NCBI GenBank assembly: GCA_030844895.1
Contig: CM061223.1
Location: forward strand, 36,702,204-36,766,203
Direction: 5' to 3'
Length of the DNA: 64,000 bases
Origin: Ambrosia x helenae
Lineage: Eukaryota > Streptophyta > Magnoliopsida > Asterales > Asteraceae
In this document: in pieces, positions 19,909 to 32,207 of the stretch
Numbering within the stretch: position 1 is the first letter of the stretch
Layout: every line of letters begins with the position of its first letter
Position numbers and translations under genes: made by a program
Notes under the pieces: generated by a model
The model's input: only the letters and a program-made list of their open reading frames with translations
Told to the model about the DNA's origin: nothing
The model's database searches: none

Positions 19909-21439
19909 ACTCCCCCTTTATCGGCTTTTTCCCCTCTGTCGCACAAGATCACTCCTTAAAGCCCTCTCCCTATCACCCTGGGCGGGAGCCTTCTTAACAT
20001 CCCTCTTAATAATCCTCTCAGCATTCTCAACATTCTCCCCAACAGTCTTCTCAGCCTCGTTATCCACACTCCCCTCAAGCCCATGAGTTTCCTTAGTATC
20101 CCCACTGGAACTTTGCACATTAGTGTGCACAGTAAGGATGAGCATGGTACCGGTCCGGTACCGAAATTCCCCAAAAGTGGGTATCGATACCGGTACCGAA
20201 AACAACCGATACGGTACGGTACCGGTTCGGTACTGATATTTGAATGTAAAAATCGGTAAATACCAGTACCGTACCGAACCAGTACCGGTACCGAAAAAAC
20301 AAAAAATGTGGGTACCAGTAGTGGTACCGAAATTGATTCAGTATCAGGAATTCGGTACCCGGTACCATTTGCTCATCCCTAGTGCACATGAAAAGGTGGT
20401 GGGGCGGAGGCGCCTGAGTAGAGGCCATCGTAGGCGCAGCAGTCTTTGTGGCCAGGGACGCAACATTAGGCTTGGGTTGAGTTTTCTTCAACACAATCTT
20501 CGGGCGCACAACCTTCGACCTACTGCTACCGTTGGTAGGAGAAGAAATTCCTAACCCCGCTGAGATCAAACAACAAGAAAACACTCAGACAAAAATAGCG
20601 AGTAAACAACAAAGACATGCATACATACCATTTGCTGATCTTCAATATTGCCAAGCGTGTTCTCCAAGCGCAACTTCTTCTTGGACGGAGACTTAACCCC
20701 CTTTGAAATAACAAGGTTAGCGGTCTTACACTTCAGCAATGACTTCTTCACCATCTCCTATTTTACCTTCAGACCACTGCCTGCCAAGTCAGCTCAGGTT
20801 TGTGCGTAGACTTGGTAGCAGTAGTGTTGGAGTGCTGGCCATCCTTCGATGCACCTTCACCAACTGGGTTGGTTAAGGTTAAGTCCACACTGGCGGGGGG
20901 CTCTTGCACAAAAGCACTTGAGAGCTGAACGGAGCCACGCTCAATAGGCATGTCAAACCCCACGGCGAAGTATTTAATAGTCAGGGGTTGGTCTAACAAC
21001 CCACCACCCCCTACACACCTTGTAAGCGGCGCTTGGGCCTCCTAAACTCCCCAAGGTCACCTGTTTCTTCTTCTTCTTCATCACTGTCAACCTCAAAATA
21101 AGTCGGCCCGGGAGACCCTTGAAGACAACTTGCAGGAGATAAAGAATCAGATGTAGTCACATGATCATCGTGTATATCTTCATCTCTAAACAATATAACA
21201 AACTCTTGACCCATAGGTGTACATGCATTAATATTGGTCGGCTCCGCAAGAGCTAAAGAAAGCGTACATGACTCAGGAGTGAGCACCGACACAGAAGGGG
21301 CACGCTGAGCCCTTGGGCGGATGACCGGCCTTAAAACCTGATTAGGCGTTCTGTCAAACACAAATTTCTCATCGGAGCGGAGATCACAAAAAACCCTCTC
21401 CATCCCCAGGCAGCAAAACAGAATAGATGCTCCCCACAT
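19909..21439 (-). pseudogene. Antisense gene of Tat element, 5' part
   Basis: Minus-strand frames from 21439 (MWGASILFCCLGMERVFCD, then an acidic DSDEEEEETGD segment), 20999, 20754, 20584 and 20205 follow one another with intron-like or broken joins. They are hydrophilic and Ser/Pro/Lys-rich. A hAT MITE at 20133-20381 interrupts the coding sequence. The joins between 20999 and 21011 and near 20584-20769 could be introns or indels; I cannot decide. Together with the two exons to the left it makes an antisense transcription unit of about 2.8 kb. Confidence 0.5.
20133..20381. mobile_element. hAT-type MITE with GGTACC array, copy 1
   Basis: Ends are TAAGGATGAGCA and TGCTCATCCCTA (inverted, one mismatch). 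Flanks gtgcacag (20125-20132) and gtgcacat (20382-20389) form an 8-bp target duplication with one change, as hAT elements make. The body is a field of GGTACCG / CGGTACC / GGTACCGGTACC words in both orientations. No coding capacity; peptides rich in YRYR and VPV are artefacts of the repeat. Confidence 0.85.
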
Positions 21440-22959
21440 CTACGGAAAGAAGGCAAAGTGTAACATATGCAATTTTACTAATGATTTAATTACAACGTTA
21501 GGGACTTAAAGAGACCATAACCCAAAGTTAAATACTAACATGCATTTTTTTTTTAGAAATTTTATATGAGAAAAATATGTTTATAAAATAAAATGTTACT
21601 CTTTTGATTTAATTACATTGAATAAAAATACTAATAACTATTTATTGGAAATAAATGGTAGTAAATTTTGAGCAAGTCAAAACTCCCATGCTTGCATTTC
21701 ATACTTTACTAACCTCTTAAATGTTTTTCATTATTATAAAAGTTAAATGGCAATAATCATGAGACTCCCTATTTCCTCTCACGCAATTATATTTGGCACC
21801 ACCACATTTAGGTGTATATATATATATATATATCGATCTAAATCACGAAACAACATAAATTGATACCTTCCTATCCTTCCGCAAGTAGTCGGTCATCCCC
21901 ATGGGCCTTCCGACGACTCCGAACCGCCCAAATCAACCATCTTCGTTGATATGTTTGTATCGTGTCTCAACTACACTATTCTTAAAGACTTTCATCGTTG
22001 CTGTTTCATTCCGTTGTAGCCACGTAACCGCTTCCATCCGCTATAGGACTTAGACAGTTTATATTGATGTTCTTCCCACAATTTAAGGTAAACATTTATC
22101 GACTTACATGTCATGATAGATATTCTTCGAACTGATCGAACGCCATTGTTAACCAACTTATGAACAACTCCTATGGATTTTTTTTTTAAATTATTCTAAG
22201 AGATGAATACTAGTTTATTGTGTATATGTACACACACACAAATGGTTTATATTTTTTGAAGCAAACAAATCAAATTAATATCCACGAAAAGTTTGGACAT
22301 TTAGTTTTATCTATTTTTTTTTTAATATTGAATGGTTATAAAGCTTGATGCCATAAAGGAGTTGTGTTTTAAACTACAAAAACAAAAGAGAGGTTCATAC
22401 AACAATGATTCTTATTTTAGTTTACATCTTTAAACATCATGGGTTAACATATATCTACTATATTTATTTTTTATATAGTCACTTGATACAAAATACATAT
22501 TATCATTTCCATAAAATAATATATTAGCTAACAAGTATATATAACAGTTAAATTTAAACAAAAGTAATTACTATTTTTAAGATGGGTTGCTTATGAAAAT
22601 TTGAGATGTCATAATATAGTCATAATTTATTTTGTAACTACAGCTCTATGCATCAGATTAAGTCGTTATTTCTCTAAGAAAATTTTATTATGGTTGTAAC
22701 CAATAGTTTGTATAAATTACTACCCTACAAGAGTTATGACTGAAACGTTTAAATTTTCGAATTAAACTCTACTATGTTTATTCCGATGGTCCCGTATAAT
22801 AATATTTTTTTTGGGTTATTAAATTCTCAGTCAAATGTATAAACTAGTTACTATAGTCTTTACTAGTACATATAATTTATTATCACATTATTTTATTTTA
22901 ACTAATTTCAAAGTATATCATGAGAAAACTTGTTAAGTTGAAATTAACAAAGATATATA
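21440..22959. other. AT-rich stretch without recognised features
   Basis: Contains a (TA)n run near 21812-21835 and a GC-richer patch at 21870-22060 without a coding frame I can name. It may include decayed Tat 3' end and gypsy LTR sequence. No gene supported. Confidence 0.4.
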
Positions 22960-23783
22960 GTTCGGATTCTTTTAACCCGTCGCTAAAAGCCTGACCAAAT
23001 CCTTAACTCATTAGACTTATACTTAAACAATTTAGGTTGATTCCTCGGGATATTTTTTTTTGGGGAATTCTTTTTGCCAAGCAATCACCAAGCTATAGTT
23101 GAATCTACTTAAGTAAGGTGAGTATATCTTTCCCCTTTTTACTGTTTTACATTTTGGGGTGACTCATGTACTTACTATCAAGTTTCTATTTCTTTTACTA
23201 AATGCAATTCTCATGTGTGTTTGCTTTATGTTAATTTGTGTGTCTATGACTTGTCAAAATCATTAACCTTTGAGGGCCTGGCATTTCAATGAATAGTACT
23301 ATGGTATATACCCCTTGTGACTCTGTTGAGAGACCTTGGTCATTGTCTTGTGATTCATATTACTCAAAAATGTTTTGATTCTTGATTCTTGATACTTATT
23401 TCTTAGGGTTGATTTTGAACGGATATTACTTATTACATAATTGCAAACAGTATACAACACGTGAATTGCGAAACTCTTTTTCTACTATATATATTCAAAA
23501 CAAGTTATGCTCACCAATACATTTTTGTATTGACATATACTATTTTCGTACATGTTTCAGGTTACTTTGAGACGCTTCTTTTAAGCTTTTGGATTTATAA
23601 TTGAGCTTTAACTTTATTGTATTTTTAGTTAGACTTCATGCTTTAGAATCATTCTATCATTATATTTCATTTCAATGTAATAAACTATTTAATCAATGTA
23701 TTCAAATTTACACTTTAGTGCCATGAGCTTTTGAGCAATCGTCACTACGTGACACCTCGATGTTTCCGCCATCGGTTGGGGTA
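22960..23783 (+). mobile_element. Gypsy LTR 3' part, truncated at 23783
   Basis: Matches, in order, the last 750 bp or so of the LTRs ending at 43671 and 49965: gtgagtatatctttcccc, ggggtgactcatgta, gactctgttgagag, tacatgtttcaggtt, and the end ccgccatcggttgggg. The terminal tgttaca is missing and a Copia leader starts at 23784, so this LTR was cut at that junction. The left limit is approximate. Confidence 0.7.
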
Positions 23784-23942
23784 AAGTCAAAACAAAAAAG
23801 AAGCTATGTACAAAATAGAAGAAAATCAAGGGGGCACAGGCCATACCTTTCCCATTGGATGTCACGTAAGGGTTCTTCCCAAGCCAATCGTACTTCTGAG
23901 ATCAACAAAAACAGATAACAGGGCCTCAGAGCTCTGATACCA
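23784..23942 (-). mobile_element. Second Copia-2-like leader with primer site
   Basis: On the minus strand the LTR end at 23943 is followed by TGGTATCAGAGC (23931-23942) and leader sequence gctctgaggccctgtt..., similar to the Copia-2 leader near 50840. So internal sequence lies on both sides of the LTR 23943-24566. It is cut at 23784 against the gypsy LTR. Confidence 0.75.
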
Positions 23943-24566
23943 TGTACAAAACTACAGATCTAATCTAAACAATACAATGATATCTCTCAAACATAAACAA
24001 ATCATACAACAGAAGAGGATAGCGACAAAACGGTGACAAAATCTATTATTCAACAGACCCAAAGTTACCCCCAAATATCGAGAGTTCTACAAATTATAGA
24101 ACTCAAAGAAGATACAAAGTTCAGATTCAATAAACTGATTATAACATAAATCAGTTAATGAATCATATATGAAATACAAAGACTTACAGTGAAGAGGGAA
24201 ACCCTAATCACAATACAGACGAAGAAGACGATGATAACCTATACAATAGATAGAGATAAAAGAAAAATGAGACTGATAAAAATGATGAAAGAGAAGAAAT
24301 AAAGTATTTATATGAAGCCCTAGAATCTTCCATCAGATATTTCGTTGAAACAAATCTCAGCCGTCCATCTCTCAACACACACAGGTTTGTTATAACAAAC
24401 TCAACTCGGCTAAGCTAAGCTAATAAGCCCATTTGTGACTAAGCCCACTTGTCATAGCCCAACTTGAATGGCCCATTCCTGAAACAAATAATATGCAGAA
24501 GTCCAATGCACCCAACAAATATAAGCCCAATACCAAGGTTTGAATTATACTTTTATCTTTTCAACA
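23943..24566 (-). mobile_element. Copia-2 LTR (624 bp)
   Basis: On the minus strand it runs TGTTGAAAAG ... GTTTTGTACA. A polypurine tract (AAGGTGGGA) sits on the pol side at 24567 and a primer site on the other side. It serves as 3' LTR of Copia-2 and, by position, also as 5' LTR of a truncated second copy. Its partner LTR is at 59246-59507 plus 62996-63261. Confidence 0.85.
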
Positions 24567-27500
24567 TCCCACCTTAATTCAAAACTTTTGAAATAGATCA
24601 ACAGTTCCAAGTTTCTTACACATTTGCTCATGTTGTGACCCATTTAAGCCTTTTGTCAAAACATCAGCAATCTGATTTTCAGAATCAATTTTAGCAGTTT
24701 GAATCACTCCATTAAAAAATTTCTCTCTAATGAAGTGAAGATCTATCTAAAAATGTTTTGTACGTTCATGGAAAACTGGATTAGCTGCAATTGAAATAGC
24801 AGCTTTGCTGTCACAATTAAGACACACTGGAAGTTTACATTCAATGTGCAACTCTTTTAATACATAGATTATTCACATAACTTCACAAGTAGCAGAACAC
24901 ATAGCACGGCATTCTGCCTCATCAGTCGACCTAGATACCATGCTTTGTTTTTTGAATTTCCATGATACTAAAGACCCACCAAGAAAGATACAATAGTCAG
25001 TAACTGATTTTCGAGTTTCCAGGCATTTTGCCCAGTCATAGTCAACAAAAGCTGATAACTCAAACTTTTCTAACCTCCTAAACTGAATGCCCTTTCCTGG
25101 TGACATTTTTAAGTATCTGAGTAATCTTAGAGCATTTTGCAAATGACCATGAGTTGGTTTGTGCATGAACTGACTAAGAAATTGGACATCATAACTTATG
25201 TCTGATTTGGTTATAGACAGATAGATCAGTTTTCCTATCAATTTCTAGAAACCATTAATGTTTTCCAGTATAGACTCATTTTTTCCAGTTTTACTGGAAA
25301 CAATATAACACAACTCTATGGGTGTATTCACAGGCTTACAACCATCTATGCAAATTCACTCAAAAGTTCTACACAATATTTTCTTTGGGAAAGACAAATC
25401 CCATTATCATTGTATAAGACTTCTATCCCTAGAAATATTTATGTTTGCCTAAATCTTTAATTTGGAAATTTGAACTTAAAAACTATTTTATTCTTTCAAT
25501 CTCATTAATATTGTTACATGTTATAACAATATCATCCACATACACAAGTAAAACAATAAACACATTGTTTTCAGACGTAACAAATAAAGAATGGTCACAT
25601 ACACTTTGAACAAAACCTACTTTAATCAGAACATTATTAAGTTTTTCATTCCATTTTCTAGGAGCCTGCTTTAGGCCATACAATAACTTAGCCAATTTAC
25701 GCACTTTGTTATCATTGACAGAACAGTAGATTAAGGAGGAACCATATAAACATCTTTAGTTATTGAACTGTAAAAGAAAGCATTGTTTATATCTAATTGA
25801 AATAGTGTCCAGTTATTTTGAACAGCAAGTCCTAAAACACATCTAACTGTGACCATTTTAACCACAGGTGAAAATGTTTCACCAAAATCCAACCCCCTCT
25901 TTGATTATAACCTTTGGCAACAGGTCTTGCCTTAAATCTTTCAATCCCGCCATTTGCTTTATATTTAACCTTATAGACCCATTTGCAGCCTATTGGTTTT
26001 CTACCCTTAGGTAACTCAGTTAGTACAGGTTTTATTCCTATAAAGAGCTTCCATTTCTTGATTCATAGCCTTAACCCATCTTGGGTCTTTTGAGGCTTCT
26101 AAATAAGAGTTGGGCTCAACAACTTTGTTAAGACTAGATATAAAACAAAGATTATCAACAGACAAATTGGAATAATTAGCCACCTTTTCAATTCCATACT
26201 TAACTTTCCCTTCTACTATATAGTCATTAAACTTTCTAGGAGTGTTAGAAACTCTGCTAGACCTCCTAACTGTTCCCTTAGCTGGAATAGTCTCATCATG
26301 TGGAGAATTATCATCATTGTCTGCCCTACTAGGAACCCTACAACCTGGACTGCCAGGCTGCTAACTTAAGTCTACCCCTACCCCCAGCAGCCCTAGGAGG
26401 ATTTCCTAGTTGCACACTAGTTAATTCATCCTGAGAACTAGTGATTCCCCCTTCATCATCGGGAAGGTTGTTGTTTTCAGTCATATTTTGAACTTCAGTA
26501 GACTCAACCAAATAAAAAAAGTTTAGATTAGTAACATTGTTATCATCTTTAGGGGATGTAAAAGTGTTATCAAGACTTTGTTTAAATGGAAAATTTTCCT
26601 CATAAAACCTAACATCTCTAGAATACTCAACAGTTTTAGATTCCAAACACCACAATTTATAACATTTTTTAAAATTTGAGTATCCTATAAGAACACATTT
26701 TTCAGCTCTAACAGCCAGTTTATCAGAATTATTTAAAATAGTGTTAAAACAAAGAAAACCAAAGTTGAATGTGACTGAGAGTGGGGGGACCCATAAACAA
26801 CTTCATAAGGACTCTTACCTACAAGGACTGATGAGGGGATCCTGTTAACCAAATAAGTTGCAGTCAGAACACAGTCAACCCAAAACTTAAATGGTAACCC
26901 ACTCTGAAACAAAAGAGACCTGGCTATATTTAAAAGGTGCCTGTGTTTCCTTTCAGTAATTCCATTTTGCTAAGGAGTGTAGGCACAAGAAGTTTGGTGT
27001 ATGATTCCATTATTATTACAAAATGACTGCATTTGTTTATTAACAAATTCAGTGTCATTGTCACTTCTAAACACCTTAACTCTAGTCTTAAATTGAGTTT
27101 TTATCGATTCATAAAACACCATCAAATTTTCAAAGACTTCAGTTTTGTTTTTCAGCATATAACACCAAACTGTCCTAGAATAGTCATCAACAATGGTCAG
27201 AAAGTACTTGTAACCTTCCTTACTAGTGACCTTGTAAGGGCCCCAAACATCTAGATGAACAAGGTCACCTATTTATTTGGTTTTGTGATCACTAATAGGA
27301 AAAGGAATCCTCACTTAGGGATGAGCATGGTACCGGTCCGGTACCGAAAATACCGGTACCGAAATTCCCCTAAAGTGGGTATTGGTACCGGTACTAAAAA
27401 CAACTGGTACGGTACGGTATCGGTATTTGAACGTAAAAATCGGTAAATACCGGTACCGTACCAAACCGGTACAAGTAGTACGGGTACCAAGAAACCAAAA

Positions 27501-28134
27501 ATGTGGGTACCGGTAGTGGTACCGAAATTGATTCGGTACCGATACCGGTACCCGGTACCATTTGCTCATCCCTACCCTCCCTTGCTTAGATTTGTGACAT
27601 ATCTCACAAGGCTGTGAATCTCTATGTCCTACGTTCAAGTCCTTTCTTAAAACAGCAAGACTTGAACAGAAGGGTGCCCAAGTCTACTATGCCACAAATT
27701 GGTATCATTTATACTATTGAAACAGCTACTGTTAATACTCACATGTTTTCCTACAAAATACAAGCCATCACTCTGTTTACCAGTCACCAGGATTCTCTTG
27801 GACTTGGAATCTTGAATAAAACAATTTTGTTCATCAAACAAAACACTTAACCTATTATCTCTACCCAATTTATGGACAGACAACAGATTCACACAATAGT
27901 CAGGAACAAGAAAGACGTCATGCAATATACACCCTCAACAAGTTTTATATCCCCTATCTTAGTGACATTTGCACTAGTACCATTTGGATGTTTGACAAGA
28001 ATGTTATAGTAAGACACCTTAACACTATTGAACATATCTTGATCACTATTAGTCATGTGTGGATTGGCTCCTGAGTCAGAAATCCAACCATAACTAATAG
28101 CAGTCTTAACAAAACTAGAACAATTTGCAAAGTT
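24567..28134 (-). pseudogene. pol: Copia-2 pol: protease end, integrase, RT, RNase H
   Basis: Minus-strand pieces in order: protease DSGANPHMT at about 28050-28080; LWHSRLGHPS at about 27690 (GAG-pre-integrase); integrase core VDDYSRTVWCY, FRSDNDTEF and QNGITERKHRH at 27200-26930; RT with YGLKQAPRKW and VYVDDIV at 25704-25483; RNase H with FVDYDWAKC and DEAECRAM at 25241-24873; and the tail IADVLTKGLNG down to about 24590. Many stops (often CAA to TAA) and frameshifts show long inactivity, in keeping with decay of methylated cytosines. A hAT MITE interrupts the integrase region at 27316. Confidence 0.88.
27316..27574. mobile_element. hAT-type MITE with GGTACC array, copy 2
   Basis: Ends TAGGGATGAGCA and TGCTCATCCCTA are perfect 12-bp inverted repeats. 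The flanks tcctcact (27308-27315) and ccctccct (27575-27582) each differ by one base from the 8-bp sequence expected from the interrupted Copia codons (minus strand AGGGAGGA), so a hAT-type 8-bp duplication can be inferred. The body is again a field of GGTACCG words and aligns with copy 1 along its length. Confidence 0.88.
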
Positions 28135-29145
28135 TTAAAAAAAATCCAAATTTGAAATCCTAGACATACATGAAAAACCATTTAAAAAAACACTCTTACC
28201 TCCTGCATTATTGACTTGAGGCTCATTTCCTCCTTTCTCACGGACCAGATTCATAAACTTTGATATCTGTTCAGGTGAAAAAGGCAAAGTAGAAGTAGTA
28301 GACACAGACTGTTTGCTATTAGACATATTAGACTTAACATTTTGTCCAACACCTTCTTTTTAAACCTAGGTGGATATCCAACCAATTCATAACACATGTC
28401 AAATGTATGCCCCAACATATTACAATGAGAACTTTTTAAATTTGGATTAGGACCTCTATTAATTCTCCTTTTGTTATCAAAACTTCGATTAGTTTTAGAC
28501 ACAAAAGCCACATTGTTACCAGAAGCACTATTTCATTTACCGCTATTACTATTTCTTTGTTACTCTTCTATTGAAATTATAAAATAAGCAGTTTTGATAT
28601 CAGGTAATGGGTCTCTAGTTAACAGTGTAGTTCAAATTGGTTGGTATAACTCATCTAAACCCATTAAATATTGAAACAACTTTATCAAGCCACTAAAGGA
28701 ATTAAACTCCTTTGCAGCTTGACAACTAGAAGAAGGTAATTGCACAATGGAATCAAACTGTTTCTACATTGTGTTTAACATGTGATAATACTCAAACACA
28801 GAACTTCCATTTTGACTAAGTCAATTGATCTTTTGGTAAAGATTATACATAGCAGACCCATCCACTTTGTCATAAGTATCCTTCAAATCTAACCACACCT
28901 CAGTGGCTAGTTTTGAGAAAACTTGTCCAAGAAAAAGTTTCCCACTAATAGAATTCAACAACCAAGACAAGACAACAAAATTACATCTATCCCGTTGTCT
29001 CCTAAGGACCCCATCATCTTCTGGTTTCACACTAGTTCCGTATATAAACCCAACTTTAATTTTAGCTTGTAAAGAAAGTTTCATAGAGTTAACCCAGACA
29101 GAGTAATTTTCAGTTCCTTTAAGTATTATAGTGATTATAGACAAA
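28135..29145 (-). pseudogene. gag: Copia-2 gag, main part
   Basis: The minus strand continues the gag frame that begins at 50119: IITIILKGTENYSVWVNSMK, then a UBN2-type gag core with several stops, and a degenerate knuckle (SHCNMLGHTFDMCYELVGYP) near 28430 whose first Cys is lost. Gag would form the particle and bind RNA. The 5' end of this part is the insertion point of the large gypsy-LTR element (target duplication ACAAA, 29141-29145). Confidence 0.85.
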
Positions 29146-31326
29146 TGTGACAACTGTCACCCTCGTCGTTTAGCAACTTGTCAATTTTAGTCATTTGTCT
29201 ATTTTGAAGCTTCACCTCTAGTCTTCTTCCAATATTATTTTATATTTTTTTAATTAAATTTTCTTTTAAAATGATGTACGTATACATTTTGTATACGCAC
29301 TTGTTGAGATATAAAACGTACTACAATCGTCATGTTATGTTATGAAAGTTCTATTTTTAATTTAAAAAGTTTAGTTTAAAAGTTTTATAGATAGTTTAGC
29401 TAACTTGGTTAAGTTTTGTAAAGAAAAGTTAACCAAAAAACATGTAGATCTAACCAAGTTAAAGTCAAGGGACCATTCCTGCCAAAGTGTAAAAATTAAA
29501 AAAGAAAAAAAGAAATCTTTTCCCTCTGTCCCTTCTCGGTTTTCCGACGAGTGGTCTCCGGCGACCGGAATTTATTCCGCCGACATCAAAACATCACTTT
29601 AAAAGACCTTCAACTAGTTTTAATGTTATACAAACGTTTCTCCATTATTTACGAACGGTTACAACTTTCATAATAAGATATTATCATGAATCAATCGAGT
29701 TTAATTTGTGTTTTAAAACTATAACCGTTGAACCTATAAATCGAGTTATATGACCATAATAATTAGGTAACACTATAAATAGATCGTTTCTAATCTTCAA
29801 CGAGTCTTGCACATCATAAACCCACTTCGAAACAGCCTAAAAGGTGTCCAGAAACGCTTGTATGTGGCTCCAAATATGCGATTGAAAACCATCTGCAGTT
29901 TCGGCTCTAATCGAGCATTGTAAGTCCGTTTCTTTTTTGCCATTTTGATCCTCATGTTGTCCTCGTTAAAAGCCCTATCAATTCGTGGGTTAATCTTGTT
30001 TGAATCATATTTATTAACTTGAGGTTAGGGTTAGGGTTCTTAGGGATTTTGGGGAGGAAGATGATGTTCTTATATAAGGATAAAATGTTTTCTTTTCAAT
30101 TATGCTAACAAATTATTAGGATGGCCTAGTGGTTAAGTCATTTGCATTCTACATCCAAGGTCAAGGGTTAGAGTCCCCTTGTGCACAAATCCTTCTTTTT
30201 TTCTCAAAACCTTTATATTATCCTATTATTTCTTTATTTTTATTATAAATATACATGTATATCTTAAAATATTAATAATAAATTCATTTTTGCTTCAAAA
30301 ATTATAAACATTTAGGAGTAGCTTCTTGACACCATAAAGAAAATTTCCACACTTTTATTTTCTGGAAAATATCTTATTTTTATATTTTTATTGATTTAAT
30401 TTGTTTCAATCATATTTAATAGATTAAAAATTCATTTTTAATGATTTTAATCTCCAACGTTTTGGGAAATTATTTCTCATCATCATGAACTGAAATAAAA
30501 ATTATTGGTTCAGAAAACATTTATTTTTATTAATTTTCCTATTTTTAATCATTTAAACATGATTTATTCTCATTAAATTAGTTTTAAATATAAATAAGTT
30601 TATAAAAATTATGGGAAAATTATTTTCATTAATTTACATCTCAAAGCATCCATTTTCTATAAAAATAGCATTTTTGGGTCATGTCTTGCATTATTAGCAT
30701 TATTTATGTTTAATTAGACATAATTAAACATTTATTTATTTACAATATTTAAACACCTATTTTATAAATACTTTTCTTATAAAATAGAAATGTTTTATGT
30801 TTGAAAATCTTAATTACTATTTGTTGGATCATTGTGAAACTCATAAATTATACATTTATGATTATTGTATTTATTTTAATTTAGTTAAAGTAATTAACTA
30901 AATTATTTTGACTTAATTATTCCACAACATATTTTACGCAAATATTCAATTGGTAATAATTTTATTACCTAAACCACATTTACAAACGTTGATATATTAT
31001 TTTTGACATACAACGTTTACATTAATGCGATTTATCATAAAAAAAACTCTAATTCCCCAAATCGACTTAGCAAACCCTAATGCCTTAGACCCTAGATACT
31101 TTAGACATTAGGCATTTCCTTATTAGTATTCATATATATTATAGGTTGAATAACTCGGAATTTCCATTACTTAGCTCACGACCGCTTAAGTTGGATTTTG
31201 ATCGCTTTCGCAAACTGTGAGTATATATTTCCCCCTTTTTACTTTTTTTACTATTTTGGGGTGACTCATGTATCTACTATCAAGTTTCTATTTCCTTTTA
31301 CTAAAATAGAAATTCTTATGTGTGTT
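29146..31326 (+). mobile_element. LTR1 of the LARD, first part
   Basis: AT-rich, non-coding. Holds a TATA-like TATATAAGG at about 30071 and a SINE-like segment at 30121. Ends at the Copia-1 target site GTGTT (31322-31326) and resumes at 43141, directly comparable with LTR2 at about 49433-49445. Confidence 0.88.
30121..30192 (+). repeat. tRNA-like SINE segment inside LTR1
   Basis: Has an A-box TGGCCTAGTGG (30122-30132) and a B-box region (30166-30176, mutated to GGTTAGAGTCC), then a T-rich tail. The same segment sits in LTR2 at 48277-48348 with an intact B-box GGTTCGATTCC (48322-48332). It was therefore in the LTR before the element moved. Confidence 0.6.
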
Positions 31327-32046
31327 TGTTAGGACAAAGAGGATTGGTGAAACCACTTTTGTAAACCTTAGTCTAATTCACTTCTGTCATTTTTGGCTAA
31401 GTATAGAAGTACTGAATAGAAGACAAGAAACTGCTGATTAGAAGATATGAAGAAGTGCTGAAGTTGCAGAAGTTCTGAAGTCCAAACCAGACAAGTTCAC
31501 TTCAGAAGTACTGAAGACAAAACTACTCTTCAGTAGTTGTCCTTCATCAGCACTTAGCAGAAGATATTTCCCACCGCCTTTTTGCATCAGTAGTTTGTTG
31601 TTTAATATTACTTTTAGCTGTATTTGTTTCTTTCAATGTTGCAACTTGTGCAACTTGTAAACTGGACTTTCTGTGCTTGCTTTTTAGGCAAGATACATGC
31701 ATGTAATCGTCTATAAATAGAAGGCTTCAACCTTCTATTTTAGACATTGATTTTTAACAGAAAAATCCTTCAAACACTCTCATTGTTATATTCCATTTCT
31801 GTATTTATTGTGAATCTCTCTAAGTATCTAATTCTCATTTACAACTTAGATTCATAATAAATACTGTGTCATTTATTTAGTTTCAAACATCAAGGGGGAG
31901 TTATAACTCTGCCTTTGCATAAAAAGTGTTGCTTTAACTTATAACATTCCGCTGTGCTTATAATCTGATTTACAAGGACTTGCTAAACACTTAAGTGTCA
32001 AGATAGCAAGTTCTTACTTAGCAAACAAGAGCAAACTGATCCAACA
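31327..32046 (+). mobile_element. Copia-1 5' LTR
   Basis: TGTTAGGAC ... GATCCAACA. A TATA box TATAAATA lies at 31712-31719, overlapping a 9-bp stem-loop AATAGAAGG/CCTTCTATT (31716-31739). A purine run aagggggag occurs near 31892. Five CAGNAGT/ACTNCTG words lie in the U3 part. Confidence 0.95.
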
Positions 32047-32048
32047 AT

Positions 32049-32060
32049 TGGTATCAGAGC
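32049..32060 (+). promoter_or_regulatory. Copia-1 primer binding site
   Basis: TGGTATCAGAGC, complementary to the 3' end of initiator tRNA-Met, two bases after the LTR end. Confidence 0.95.
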
Positions 32061-32207
32061 ATTGGTTTATCTGATCACATATCAATCTAACAAATTGAGA
32101 ATCAGACACAAAGCTCTTATTGATATTCAATAAAAAGATCAAAAGTTCACTTTTTATCAATATCCATCATTTAAAAGAGTCATCAGACAAATCTATACTC
32201 TTTAAAA

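Noticed and set aside
20120..20584. Protein rich in YRYR/VPV over the GGTACC array
   Set aside because: Artefact of reading through the MITE; the frame changes at its ends.
27315..27638. Similar YRYR-rich protein at the second MITE
   Set aside because: Same artefact, joined to a short Copia piece (CEICHKSKQG).
30022..30040. Telomere-like ttagggttaggg in the LARD LTRs
   Set aside because: Only two units, also present in the partner LTR at about 48179; part of the LTR and not an interstitial telomere array.
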